A stretch of 64,000 bases of DNA from Dyadobacter sp. UC 10 (GTDB taxonomy: Bacteria > Bacteroidota > Bacteroidia > Cytophagales > Spirosomataceae). Below the pieces are notes generated by a model, which worked only from the letters and a program-made list of their open reading frames with translations, did no database searches and was not told the origin of the DNA. The stretch is taken from assembly GCF_008369915.1 (NCBI RefSeq), contig NZ_VSRN01000001.1:6816501-6880500 (forward strand), in the 5' to 3' direction. Below are positions 26,401 to 34,615 of the stretch, one piece after another; within the stretch, counting starts at the first letter, position 1; every line of letters starts with the position of its first letter. Made by a program: the position numbers and the translations under genes.

Positions 26401-27624
26401 GTGCCCGTAGAGAATCTCTGATTTCTTACTAAGCAACTGATCGTGAACAGACTTGTCCAACTGCGTGATCGATTGATAGAAAGTATCAAATGCATTGAGC
26501 GAGCCCGCATTGGTGAAGAGGTTATTGACCATTGCCAGGAACTCATAGCCCGTAGTACCTTCAATCGGCCACCCGGCAGGCAGCTCTTCTTCCTTTTCAA
26601 GAATTTTTTCTGCAATAATATAGGTATCGTGGCCAACTGCTGCCCTAAGCTTTTGAAGGTAGGAAGCCGGATCAAAAAGTCCGTCGATATGATCAATGCG
26701 CAAGCCTTGCACTACGCCCTCGGTCACCAGTTGTCTGACCAGCTGATGGTAGGCATCAAAAACCTCGTCATATTGCATATTGAGGCAAATGAGGCCATTG
26801 ACCGTGAAAAACCGACGAAAATTGATTTTCTCCTCGGTGGTCTGCCAGTGGCAAAGTGCATAAGTCTGCTGGTCGACTATTTCCCGCAGCTTCGCCGGAT
26901 CATTGTTGAAATATCCAAGTGCCTGTTTAAGATGGGCTCCTACCTGCTCTGTCTTTACCAGCGAAGCCAATTGCAGTTTCAGCTCATTGAACCTTTCCGA
27001 AAAGGCCCTCGGCTCCTCCACCTCATTGATTTCCTTCAACTGGCTAAGCAGCTGCTGAACTGACTGCGGCTGGTTTTCAGGAGAATACGAAAGAATGCTC
27101 ACATAAGACCTGAGATTCAGCGGAAAAACGGCGCTTTCATATTGCATGATTAGTCTATCGTCGGCATAATCAAGCTGCAGCCCGTTACTTTCAATCACTT
27201 CGCTGAGGTCCCTGGTCAGAAAGGGCACCATGATCTTTCCATGAAACATCCTGTTGTTCCAGGCTATATCAAAAAAAGAGGCGTATTGAGATTGTTGCCC
27301 TTTTTCGAGCACGTCCATCAGCCACGGGTTTTCGGAATGAAAAGCCATGTGATTAGGCACAATATCCTGCAGCCAGGTGATTCCGGCCTCTTTTAATTTT
27401 TCACTTATTTTCCGAAGCTGCTCCAGAGAGCCTAATTCAGGGTCAATTGCTGCGGGATCAACGCCATCGTAACCATGTGTACTGCCCGGTGTCGATTCGA
27501 GAATAGGAGATGCGTAGATGGTGCCGACACCGAGTTTTTGAAAATAGGGTATCCGTTTTTCGAAGTCGTCAAATGAAAATTCGGGATTAAATTGAATGCG
27601 GTAGGTAGATGAAGGATAGTTCAT
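23407..27624 (-). CDS. treY-malQ: Fusion of malto-oligosyltrehalose synthase (TreY) and 4-alpha-glucanotransferase (MalQ)
   Basis: A 1405-residue cytoplasmic bifunctional enzyme. Residues 1 to about 900 are TreY (GH13): STYRIQFNPEFSFDDF, nucleophile D311 in GLRIDHIDGL, acid E339 in IIAEKIL, and HDTKRGEDVRAR near 581. TreY turns the reducing end of an alpha-1,4-glucan into a trehalose unit. From about 908 the MalQ half (GH77, about 498 residues) begins with RKAGVLLHISSLPSPYGIGD; VRLDHFRAFADYW, FIAEDLGEI and TGTHDNNT carry the catalytic region. MalQ rearranges maltodextrins, supplying TreY with longer chains. TreZ, the usual partner, is not in the window. A receiver gene lies 65 bases upstream. 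Confidence 0.95.
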   Translation of the reverse strand: MNYPSSTYRIQFNPEFSFDDFEKRIPYFQKLGVGTIYASPILESTPGSTHGYDGVDPAAIDPELGSLEQLRKISEKLKEAGITWLQDIVPNHMAFHSENPWLMDVLEKGQQSQYASFFDIAWNNRMFHGKIMVPFLTRDLSEVIESNGLQLDYADDRLIMQYESAVFPLNLRSYVSILSYSPENQPQSVQQLLSQLKEINEVEEPRAFSERFNELKLQLASLVKTEQVGAHLKQALGYFNNDPAKLREIVDQQTYALCHWQTTEEKINFRRFFTVNGLICLNMQYDEVFDAYHQLVRQLVTEGVVQGLRIDHIDGLFDPASYLQKLRAAVGHDTYIIAEKILEKEEELPAGWPIEGTTGYEFLAMVNNLFTNAGSLNAFDTFYQSITQLDKSVHDQLLSKKSEILYGHMGGELENLYQLFVELQLASGEELEQSGKEDLKVFVGELLIHCPVYRYYGNQMPLPETDQKALKGLIEEVLKFHPNLKMPARLFEECMIVRPNQADEEYRSRALEFYQRCMQFSGPLMAKGGEDTLMYTNHRFIGHNEVGDFPDRFGVPVKEFHAYMRNRQQHWPMALNATSTHDTKRGEDVRARLNVLTDLGEVWIGKVREWREMNAGLKKGGPDLNDEYLIYQTIVGAYPMPGEDEEDFLARLKEYLQKALREGKVNSTWSEPNEAYEQEVKDFVTQILKQESPFYQNFKAFLNEIADYGIINSLAQLMLKFTCPGVPDVYQGCELWDLSLVDPDNRRPVDYAKRADWLQDLEDKKPEEIARSLWENRYSAQIKLWLTNHLFKLRADKSLLFTKGEYIPLKTRGEYKQHLMAFARKSKKDFYVVVIPLHIATLCREQETSFFDLDWKDTSVVLPDSLSPDWEDILGGRELELQGKLLPKEVFGAMPVAILKGTKLDNERKAGVLLHISSLPSPYGIGDLGPEAFAFADFLNRSDQKVWQILPLNPTEASQANSPYSALSSRAGNPLLISPDMLVTEGLLDGEWLAKYQQEPSAKTDFNKADLIKTELLKKAFEAYTNKSDDEEKKSFDVFCRNNTEWLPDFALYVALKRKHSGAPWYEWPEQFRSRDQDAVAEVEKDDKGLIDFVKWQQYIFDKQWKNLRTYCNQLDINMLGDIPFYVSYDSADVWANRQFFCVDESGKISGIAGVPPDAFSEDGQLWGMPVFNWPELEKQGYQWWIDRLAKNIELFDLVRLDHFRAFADYWEVPGGEKTAVNGTWKTGPDADFFQKIEAALGKLPFIAEDLGEISPEVYKLRDKFSLPGMKVLQFAFDENMPQSDHIPHNYSANFIAYTGTHDNNTVKGWFEQTAQEGVKQRLEAYIGKEVTAENAYREMARLVYASVAKVAMLPMQDVLNLDESAKMNLPGSNAENWAWRLLPGQISDEHGQFLAELTVLFNRD

Positions 27625-27689
27625 AGCTGGCTATTGATTGTCAGAACCTGCCCTTTAAATATTATGCCAGCTGGTCACCTCAGCCAGAT

Positions 27690-28067
27690 TTACCCGGCTA
27701 TCATCGATTTTAATAACGATATATCCAGTGGCTTCGGAAGTAGCCGGATAATGTAAGGATCGTTTTCAGCTCTGATTATGTCGTTCGCATCCACCGTGGA
27801 GGAGATCATGTAAAGCCGGATACGCGCCCGGATCGCTTCGTCGATCTGCGCGTAACGCTCCGCAAATTCGAAACCATTCAAACCGGGCATTTGCAGGTCG
27901 AGCAGAACCACTGTCAGCGGAATCCGGGCAGTTTGCCCTTCGAGATAATCGATCGCCTCTTGTGGAGAAACGAAGGCTCGCACACGCGTAGCCAGACCGC
28001 TTCTCAAAAGCAGCTTTTCCTGCGTAAACAGGTCGAATTTGCTGTCATCAATAATAATAAATTCCAT
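27690..28067 (-). CDS. Single-domain response regulator
   Basis: A 125-residue receiver: D7-D8, phosphoacceptor D57 in VVLLDLQMPGLNG, S89/S90 and K112 in LLPKPLD, all in place. There is no output domain. It is encoded just upstream of, and probably co-transcribed with, the TreY-MalQ fusion, and divergent from the hybrid sensor kinase at 28258, a natural partner (inference). It is of the CheY-like type with a proline-rich switch region common in Cytophagales. Confidence 0.9.
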   Translation of the reverse strand: MEFIIIDDSKFDLFTQEKLLLRSGLATRVRAFVSPQEAIDYLEGQTARIPLTVVLLDLQMPGLNGFEFAERYAQIDEAIRARIRLYMISSTVDANDIIRAENDPYIIRLLPKPLDISLLKSMIAG

Positions 28068-28154
28068 TGAAATGAGTAGTAAGCTGCAAAAAGCGCGATC
28101 TGGGAATTTATAGTTTGCTAAAAGTAGAAAAATATTTTTTTTATACTTTTAAAA

Positions 28155-28162
28155 TATCTTTG
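28155..28162 (+). promoter_or_regulatory. Candidate -7 promoter element of the hybrid sensor gene
   Basis: TATCTTTG fits the Bacteroidota consensus TAnnTTTG, 96 bases before the start codon, inside an A/T tract. A TTTG at 28114-28117 is too far upstream to be an ideal -33 box, so confidence is limited. Confidence 0.4.
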
Positions 28163-28257
28163 TAGAATTAGTTTTTGCTAACTTGACAACATTTAGTAAA
28201 ATCCTCCCTCTATCTTTTCAGTGTTAAGTAATACCACATTCCGGAACTGATTCCCCG

Positions 28258-31200
28258 ATGAAAATACCTTTACGATGGTGCCTTGCGCTCACCCTGTTTT
28301 TGCACAGCGCCAGTGCGCAGACAATGCAGCGAACATTTCGGTATTTGACAACAAATCAGGGACTTTCTCAAAACAATGTAACCGACATCCTGATGGACCG
28401 TCGTGGTTTCATGTGGTTCGGCACACAGGACGGGCTGAACAGATTTGACGGCTATAAGTTTACCGTGTACAGGCAGGATCCACATAATCAGGCGAGCATT
28501 GCCGAGAGCTACGTAACAGACCTGTTCGAGGACAGCCGGGGAAGGCTATGGATAGGTACGCAGGATGGCGGGTTGAGTATGTATAATACTGAGACTGATC
28601 GATTCACAAACTACCGGCACGATCCTCAAAAACGCACTAGTATCAGCAGTAACAAGATCACTTCCATTATTGAAAATGCAGACGGAAATTTATGGATAGG
28701 AACCGCAGGGGGCGGGCTCAATTTCTTTGACAGCAAACGGAAAACTTTCAAAAGCTACCGGAATGATCCTGGCAATGTTTCCAGTATCAGTGACAATTTC
28801 ATAAAGGATCTGCTGATCGATCAGCGTGGAACAATGTGGGTTGCAACACGGTCTAACGGGTTGGCGAGGTTCAACCCCGGATCGGGAACCTTCTCCCGCT
28901 TCACGCATGATCCTGTCAATGCCAAGTCACTGAGCAAAAACGAAACAAACAGCGTTTTCGAGGACAGGCACAAAAATCTGTGGATCGCCACTGAGGGCGG
29001 CGGGCTGAACCTGATGGACAGGCAGACCCAGACTTTCAAAGCTTTCCGGAATAATCCTGACGATCCGGGCAGCATTTCCCACAATGATATATTGTCTTTT
29101 GCAGAAGACAAAAGTGGCAGATTATGGATAGGCACGCGTAACGGGGGCATTAACATCCTGGAAAAAGATGGTCGCTTTACGCGCCATGAGTTCAGCAAAC
29201 TAGAACCCGGCGGTATCAACAACGGCTCAATCTACTCTATTTTTTGCGACCACGTGGGTACCATGTGGGTCGGTACTTTTTCCGGGGGGGTGAATGTTCT
29301 GGATTTTGAGCCCCTGAAATTTAACCGGTTCCGAAGCAGTACGATCGCTTCCAGGGGATTGAGCCACGACAATGTGCTCAGTATCCTGCAGGACTACGAA
29401 GGAAAAACCTGGCTCGGCACCGACGGAGGAGGAATTAACGTATTGGATTCAAATACGGGCAGCTTCGATTACCACGAGCATCACCGCAATAATCCCTTTT
29501 CTGTGGCGAGTAATTTCATCACGGCACTTTATGAGGATTCGGACAGGAAGATATGGGTGGGAAATTATAAAGGCGGACTGAGCATTTACGACAGGCCAGG
29601 CAAGCGATTTCTCAACCTGAACCGTGATCCCGAGGTAGCCAGAATCATCCCTTCGAATATCCACACGCTGCTTGACGACCGGAAAGGTTATATCTGGATA
29701 GGCACCTCTGAGGGACTGCTCCGGTACGGCAAATCGACGCATTCATATATCGGCTACAAAAACGAGCCGGCAGACGGTAAAAGCATTAGCAACAGCAGTG
29801 TACAAACCCTGTACATGGACCGCAGCAGGAAGCTCTGGATCGGTACTGAGGGCGGCGGTTTAAATGTATTGAACGAGCAGTCAGACACATTCAGCCACTT
29901 TGTCCACGACGCGAAAAATCCAAAAACAATCAGCAATAATCTGGTCAATTGCATTTATGAAGATACCAGAGGAAATCTGTGGATCGGGACTAACGGGGGA
30001 CTGAATCTGTTTGATCGAAAGAACTTGATTTTCACCAGCTACCGTCAGAAAGACGGATTACCGAGCGACCTGATCTGGGGAATCCTGGAAGACGGTCATG
30101 GAATGCTGTGGATCAGTACCAACAACGGATTGTCGAGATTTGACCCGGCGGCGAAATCTTTCCGCAACTTCGATATCAGCGACGGATTGCAGGGGACTTC
30201 GTTCAACAGAATGGCTGCTTATAAAGATAAGAGCGGCCAGATGTTTTTTGGCGGTCAAAACGGACTTAACATTTTTCACCCCGACAGCATCCGCTACAAT
30301 AATTTTATCCCGCCCGTATATATTACCGACTTTCAGATTTTCAATGAATCAGTACAAGTCGGCGGTGGATCGCCACTCAAAAAACACATTACCGAAACAC
30401 AGGAGATCACCGTTTCTTATCAGGATCTGATGCTTTCATTTGAGTTTTCGGCACTAAACTATACCCTTTCCCGCAAAAACAAATACGCCTACAAGCTCGA
30501 AGGCTTCGATCAAAACTGGATATACTCGGGCACAAACAGGAAGGCAACCTATACGAACCTTGATCCGGGCGAATACCGCTTCCGGGTAAAGGCAGCAAAC
30601 AATGACGGCATCTGGAATGAAACAGGTACCTCGGTCCTGCTGCGGATCGTCCCTCCTTTCTGGCAAACCTGGTGGTTCAGAGGGCTGGTATTACTCGTGG
30701 TATTGGCGGCTGTTTATCTGCTTTACCGAACCAGGATCAGGGTAATACAAAGTCAGAAACAGGTTTTACAGCGTAAAGTTTTTCAGCGCACCAAGGAAGT
30801 TATCCGACAGAAACAGGCGCTTGAAGAACAGGCCGCCGATTTGCAAAAACTCAACGACGACCTTCATCAAAAACATATCCTTGAACAACAGGCACGCGAG
30901 GATGCGGAGAAGGCGAACCAGGCGAAAAGTGTTTTTCTGGCAACGATGAGCCACGAGATCCGCACACCTATGAACGGTATTCTGGGCATGGCGCTCCTGC
31001 TTTCACAAACTGAAATGAGCGAGGACCAGGCGGAATATACAGAAACAATTATCAGCTGCGGGGACGGACTGCTGACTGTAATCAATGATATCCTCGATTT
31101 TTCAAAAATAGAATCGGGCAATATGGAGCTGGAAAGCAAGTCTTTTGACCTGCTCGAATGTATCGAAGAGGTGCTGGACATATTCGCCGGAAAAGCTGCC

Positions 31201-32484
31201 GATCTGGGACTTGATCTGGTATATCAGATAGACCCTGATATTCCACCGCAAATAACAGGCGACAGTCTCAGGCTGAAACAAATTCTGATCAATCTGGTTA
31301 GCAATGCGATCAAGTTCACACATGAAGGTGAGATTCTGGTGCAGGTAAAACAGCAAAAACTGAATGGTCAGAAGGATGTCGAGCTGATGTTTCAGGTACA
31401 GGACACGGGTATCGGTATCGCAGCCGATAAGCTGAACCTGCTTTTCAAGGCTTTTTCACAAATAGATTCTTCACACAGCCGGAAGTATGGAGGTACCGGG
31501 CTCGGTCTGGTAATCAGTCAGCGTTTGGTGGAGCTGATGGGCGGCAGCATTCATGCAGAGAGTGAACCGGGGAAAGGTACCAGCTTTTATTTTAGCATTA
31601 AAACTCAGGCAAGCAAAAACCAACCCGAGCGAACAGTCACGGTAACAGGCTCGGAAATCGACGGAAAACAGGTGCTGATCGTTGACGATAATAAGACAAA
31701 TCTGCGAATAGTAGAATCGCAGCTGAAATACTGGAAGCTATCGCCTGTACTGGCGTCGTCGGGGGCAGAGGCGCTTGCTATTCTAAATTCGGAGCATAAA
31801 ATAGAACTGGTGATTACCGATCAGCATATGCCCGAAATGACCGGTGTGCAGTTAGCGACCAAAATAAAAGAGAATTTTGGTGAAATACCTGTTGTGCTTC
31901 TCACTTCCGTAGGCGATGAAACCAGAAAAAATTACCCCGGCATCTTCTCCTCGATCCTGACCAAACCGGTTAAGCATCAGAAGCTTGGCGAAGTTATTAA
32001 AAACCAGCTTTCCCGGCAGATAGTAACAACTGAGCGCAAAGTAAATTCCGAGAAGAACCTGCTCTCGGGCGAATTCGCCGAGGCTTTCCCACTCAAAATC
32101 CTGATTGCGGAGGACAATGCCATTAATGAAAAGTTATTTGTCAAGGTTCTATCTAAAATGGGTTATGCGCCCAATGTGGCCCGAAATGGCAAAGAGGCAC
32201 TTGATGAGGCTCGAAGATTCAGCTACGACCTCATTTTTATGGATGTTCAAATGCCCGAAATGGACGGACTCGAGGCTACCGGACGCATCCGGGAACTTCC
32301 TGGCACCCAACCGGTCATTATCGCCATGACAGCTAATGCGATGCAGGAGGATAGGGAAATTTGCATTGCCGCGGGAATGGACGATTACCTGGCCAAACCA
32401 CTGCGGTATGAGGAAATAAAGTCTGCACTTGAGAGGGTGTACCACCTTCGGACTACGGCTGCGAACAATAGCAGATCAGCGTAA
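28258..32484 (+). CDS. Hybrid two-component sensor kinase with reg_prop beta-propellers and two receivers
   Basis: A 1408-residue membrane protein: signal sequence (1-21), a periplasmic sensor of about a dozen reg_prop repeats marked by [LM]W[IF]GT-x2-GGLN, a Y_Y_Y domain (about 715-800), one membrane helix (about 804-825), a coiled coil, a HisKA domain with H899 in TMSHEIRTPMNG, a HATPase domain with N and G boxes (DTGIGIA, GGTGLGL), and two receivers with D1188 and D1329. Unlike classical HTCS regulators it has no AraC-type DNA-binding end, so the output must go to another protein. Position between TreY-MalQ and GlgE suggests control of alpha-glucan metabolism (inference). Confidence 0.95.
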   Translation: MKIPLRWCLALTLFLHSASAQTMQRTFRYLTTNQGLSQNNVTDILMDRRGFMWFGTQDGLNRFDGYKFTVYRQDPHNQASIAESYVTDLFEDSRGRLWIGTQDGGLSMYNTETDRFTNYRHDPQKRTSISSNKITSIIENADGNLWIGTAGGGLNFFDSKRKTFKSYRNDPGNVSSISDNFIKDLLIDQRGTMWVATRSNGLARFNPGSGTFSRFTHDPVNAKSLSKNETNSVFEDRHKNLWIATEGGGLNLMDRQTQTFKAFRNNPDDPGSISHNDILSFAEDKSGRLWIGTRNGGINILEKDGRFTRHEFSKLEPGGINNGSIYSIFCDHVGTMWVGTFSGGVNVLDFEPLKFNRFRSSTIASRGLSHDNVLSILQDYEGKTWLGTDGGGINVLDSNTGSFDYHEHHRNNPFSVASNFITALYEDSDRKIWVGNYKGGLSIYDRPGKRFLNLNRDPEVARIIPSNIHTLLDDRKGYIWIGTSEGLLRYGKSTHSYIGYKNEPADGKSISNSSVQTLYMDRSRKLWIGTEGGGLNVLNEQSDTFSHFVHDAKNPKTISNNLVNCIYEDTRGNLWIGTNGGLNLFDRKNLIFTSYRQKDGLPSDLIWGILEDGHGMLWISTNNGLSRFDPAAKSFRNFDISDGLQGTSFNRMAAYKDKSGQMFFGGQNGLNIFHPDSIRYNNFIPPVYITDFQIFNESVQVGGGSPLKKHITETQEITVSYQDLMLSFEFSALNYTLSRKNKYAYKLEGFDQNWIYSGTNRKATYTNLDPGEYRFRVKAANNDGIWNETGTSVLLRIVPPFWQTWWFRGLVLLVVLAAVYLLYRTRIRVIQSQKQVLQRKVFQRTKEVIRQKQALEEQAADLQKLNDDLHQKHILEQQAREDAEKANQAKSVFLATMSHEIRTPMNGILGMALLLSQTEMSEDQAEYTETIISCGDGLLTVINDILDFSKIESGNMELESKSFDLLECIEEVLDIFAGKAADLGLDLVYQIDPDIPPQITGDSLRLKQILINLVSNAIKFTHEGEILVQVKQQKLNGQKDVELMFQVQDTGIGIAADKLNLLFKAFSQIDSSHSRKYGGTGLGLVISQRLVELMGGSIHAESEPGKGTSFYFSIKTQASKNQPERTVTVTGSEIDGKQVLIVDDNKTNLRIVESQLKYWKLSPVLASSGAEALAILNSEHKIELVITDQHMPEMTGVQLATKIKENFGEIPVVLLTSVGDETRKNYPGIFSSILTKPVKHQKLGEVIKNQLSRQIVTTERKVNSEKNLLSGEFAEAFPLKILIAEDNAINEKLFVKVLSKMGYAPNVARNGKEALDEARRFSYDLIFMDVQMPEMDGLEATGRIRELPGTQPVIIAMTANAMQEDREICIAAGMDDYLAKPLRYEEIKSALERVYHLRTTAANNSRSA

Positions 32485-32650
32485 TTTCAATATCATCATA
32501 ATCAACTCTTAATCAAACATTTGTTTCAATAAAAAAATGAACGGGGCGAAAGCGCCTGGCCGCTGCATTTGAGAAAATCCTTTTCTGCAGGCATGATTTT
32601 GATTGCTAGTAATGCCATTCAACAAAGTGGAAAACTAAAAAATCGGATCG

Positions 32651-34609
32651 ATGAGCAACAAGGACGGAAGAAAACGGGTGGTAATCACCAATGTCGGCCC
32701 CCAAGTTGAAGAAGGCAAATTTCCGGCGAAAAGAGCCATCGGTGAAAGTATCGTTTTTTCTGCGGATGTTTTCGGGGATGGCCATGATGCTGTGGCCGCC
32801 AGTGTCATTTTCAAGCACGAATCTGACCAGCTTTGGGAGCAGATTCCCATGTATTATACACTAAACGACCGCTGGGAGGCCAGCTGGTTTCCGGAAAAGA
32901 CCGGTTTCTACGAGTACCGTTTCACCGGCTGGATCGATCATTTTACAACCTGGAAAAAAGGACTGGTCAAAAAATTCGACGCCCGACAGGATATTGCCGT
33001 TGAACTGAAAATAGGTGCTGAAATTTTACAGGAAGCGGCGAAGCTTGCAAGCGGCGAGTATGCTGCCGGTTTTGAGCGATGGGCCGAACTGTTCAATACA
33101 TCGCCCGACCACCAGGCGGCGGTTAACCTGGCAACAGGAGACGAGATAGCCAGGGCAATCTCCACTATTCGTTACACCGACCGTATTACTGTTTACGAGC
33201 AAACCTTCCTATTAGAAGTAGAGCGCAAAAAAGCAGCATTCAGCAGCTGGTATGAGCTTTTTCCAAGATCTGCATCCAATCAGCCCGGCCGGCACGGTAC
33301 ATTCAGAGATGTGATCAACCTCCTTCCGAAGGTTGCCAAAATGGGTTTCGACACCTTATACTTCCCTCCTATTCATCCGATCGGTGAAATGAAAAGGAAG
33401 GGCAAAAACAATTCGCTCGTTCCATCAGCCACTGACCCGGGTTCTCCCTGGGCAATCGGAAACAGGCTCGGCGGTCACAAAGCAGTACACCCGGAATTGG
33501 GTACGCTGGAAGATTTTGTCGAGCTGGTAGAGCAGGCTAAAAAGCTGGATATTGAAGTTGCAATGGATATTGCCTACCAATGTGCGCCTGATCATCCGTA
33601 TGTGAGAGAACACCCGCAGTGGTTCAAATGGCGCCCGGACGGAACGGTGCAATATGCCGAGAATCCGCCCAAACGCTATGAAGATATTCTGCCATTTGAT
33701 TTTGAAACCCAGGATTGGGAAAATCTGTGGATCGAGCTGAAAAGCGTCATTGACTTTTGGATCGAAAAAGGCGTGCATGTTTTTCGCATTGATAACCCGC
33801 ATACCAAAGCTTTCGGTTTCTGGCAGTGGCTGATTAGCGAGGTCAGAAAAACCAACCCGCAGGTACTGTTTCTCGCCGAAGCATTTACCAGGCCGCGGGT
33901 AATGGAACGACTGGGCAAGATCGGTTTCAATCAATCCTACACCTACTTCACCTGGCGAAACAGTAAATGGGAGCTGGAACAATATATGTATGAGCTGACC
34001 AAAACGGATCAGCAATATTATTTCCGCCCAAACTTCTGGCCGAATACACCCGATATACTGCCGCACCATTTGGTGGAAGGAGGCGAAAATGCGCATATCA
34101 CACGGTTTATCCTGGCCGCCACCTTGTCTTCCAATTACGGATTATACGGGCCGGTTTACGAATATGGGGTTAACACGCCGCATCCTGGGAAAGAAGAATA
34201 CACTGATAATGAGAAATATGAGATAAAGCAATGGGATTGGAACCGGTACAGCCGCACACGTGAAATTATCACCAGGGTTAATGCGATCAGAAAGGAGAAT
34301 ACGGCGCTCCAGACAACATGGAATATCAGTTTTGCAGAAACCAATAATGATATGGTGATCTGTTACATGAAGTTTGATCCCGCCGAAAACAATGCGCTGC
34401 TTATCGCCGTCAATCTGGATTACTTCAATACGCAGGGCGCCCATATTAAAGTCCCGCTGCACCTGTTAGGCATTCATTATGATCAGACTTACCGCGTGAG
34501 CGACATGCTTAGTGGAGAAAAATACTACTGGCAGGGCGAATACAATTATGTGCAAATGAACCCGTACGAAATGCCGGCACACATTTTCAAAATAGAAACA
34601 CTCAACTAA
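32651..34609 (+). CDS. glgE: Alpha-1,4-glucan:maltose-1-phosphate maltosyltransferase
   Basis: A 652-residue cytoplasmic GH13 enzyme that adds maltosyl units from maltose-1-phosphate to alpha-1,4-glucan. The N-terminal domain (about 1-190) is the GlgE-specific beta-sandwich. The catalytic domain shows RHGTFRDVINLLPKVAKMGFDTLYFPPIHPIG type strands, nucleophile D381 in VFRIDNPHTK and acid E410 in LFLAEAFTRP; PKRYEDILPFDFE is characteristic of the family. It stands six bases before the TreS-maltokinase fusion, which makes its substrate, and upstream of the branching enzyme, so all parts of the GlgE route are together. Confidence 0.96.
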   Translation: MSNKDGRKRVVITNVGPQVEEGKFPAKRAIGESIVFSADVFGDGHDAVAASVIFKHESDQLWEQIPMYYTLNDRWEASWFPEKTGFYEYRFTGWIDHFTTWKKGLVKKFDARQDIAVELKIGAEILQEAAKLASGEYAAGFERWAELFNTSPDHQAAVNLATGDEIARAISTIRYTDRITVYEQTFLLEVERKKAAFSSWYELFPRSASNQPGRHGTFRDVINLLPKVAKMGFDTLYFPPIHPIGEMKRKGKNNSLVPSATDPGSPWAIGNRLGGHKAVHPELGTLEDFVELVEQAKKLDIEVAMDIAYQCAPDHPYVREHPQWFKWRPDGTVQYAENPPKRYEDILPFDFETQDWENLWIELKSVIDFWIEKGVHVFRIDNPHTKAFGFWQWLISEVRKTNPQVLFLAEAFTRPRVMERLGKIGFNQSYTYFTWRNSKWELEQYMYELTKTDQQYYFRPNFWPNTPDILPHHLVEGGENAHITRFILAATLSSNYGLYGPVYEYGVNTPHPGKEEYTDNEKYEIKQWDWNRYSRTREIITRVNAIRKENTALQTTWNISFAETNNDMVICYMKFDPAENNALLIAVNLDYFNTQGAHIKVPLHLLGIHYDQTYRVSDMLSGEKYYWQGEYNYVQMNPYEMPAHIFKIETLN

Positions 34610-34615
34610 GATACC

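Noticed and set aside
26443..27063. A 206-codon plus-strand open frame opposite the TreY part
   Set aside because: It is antisense to a region with clear TreY motifs, its translation shows no domain or signal, and its length follows from codon bias of the sense gene.
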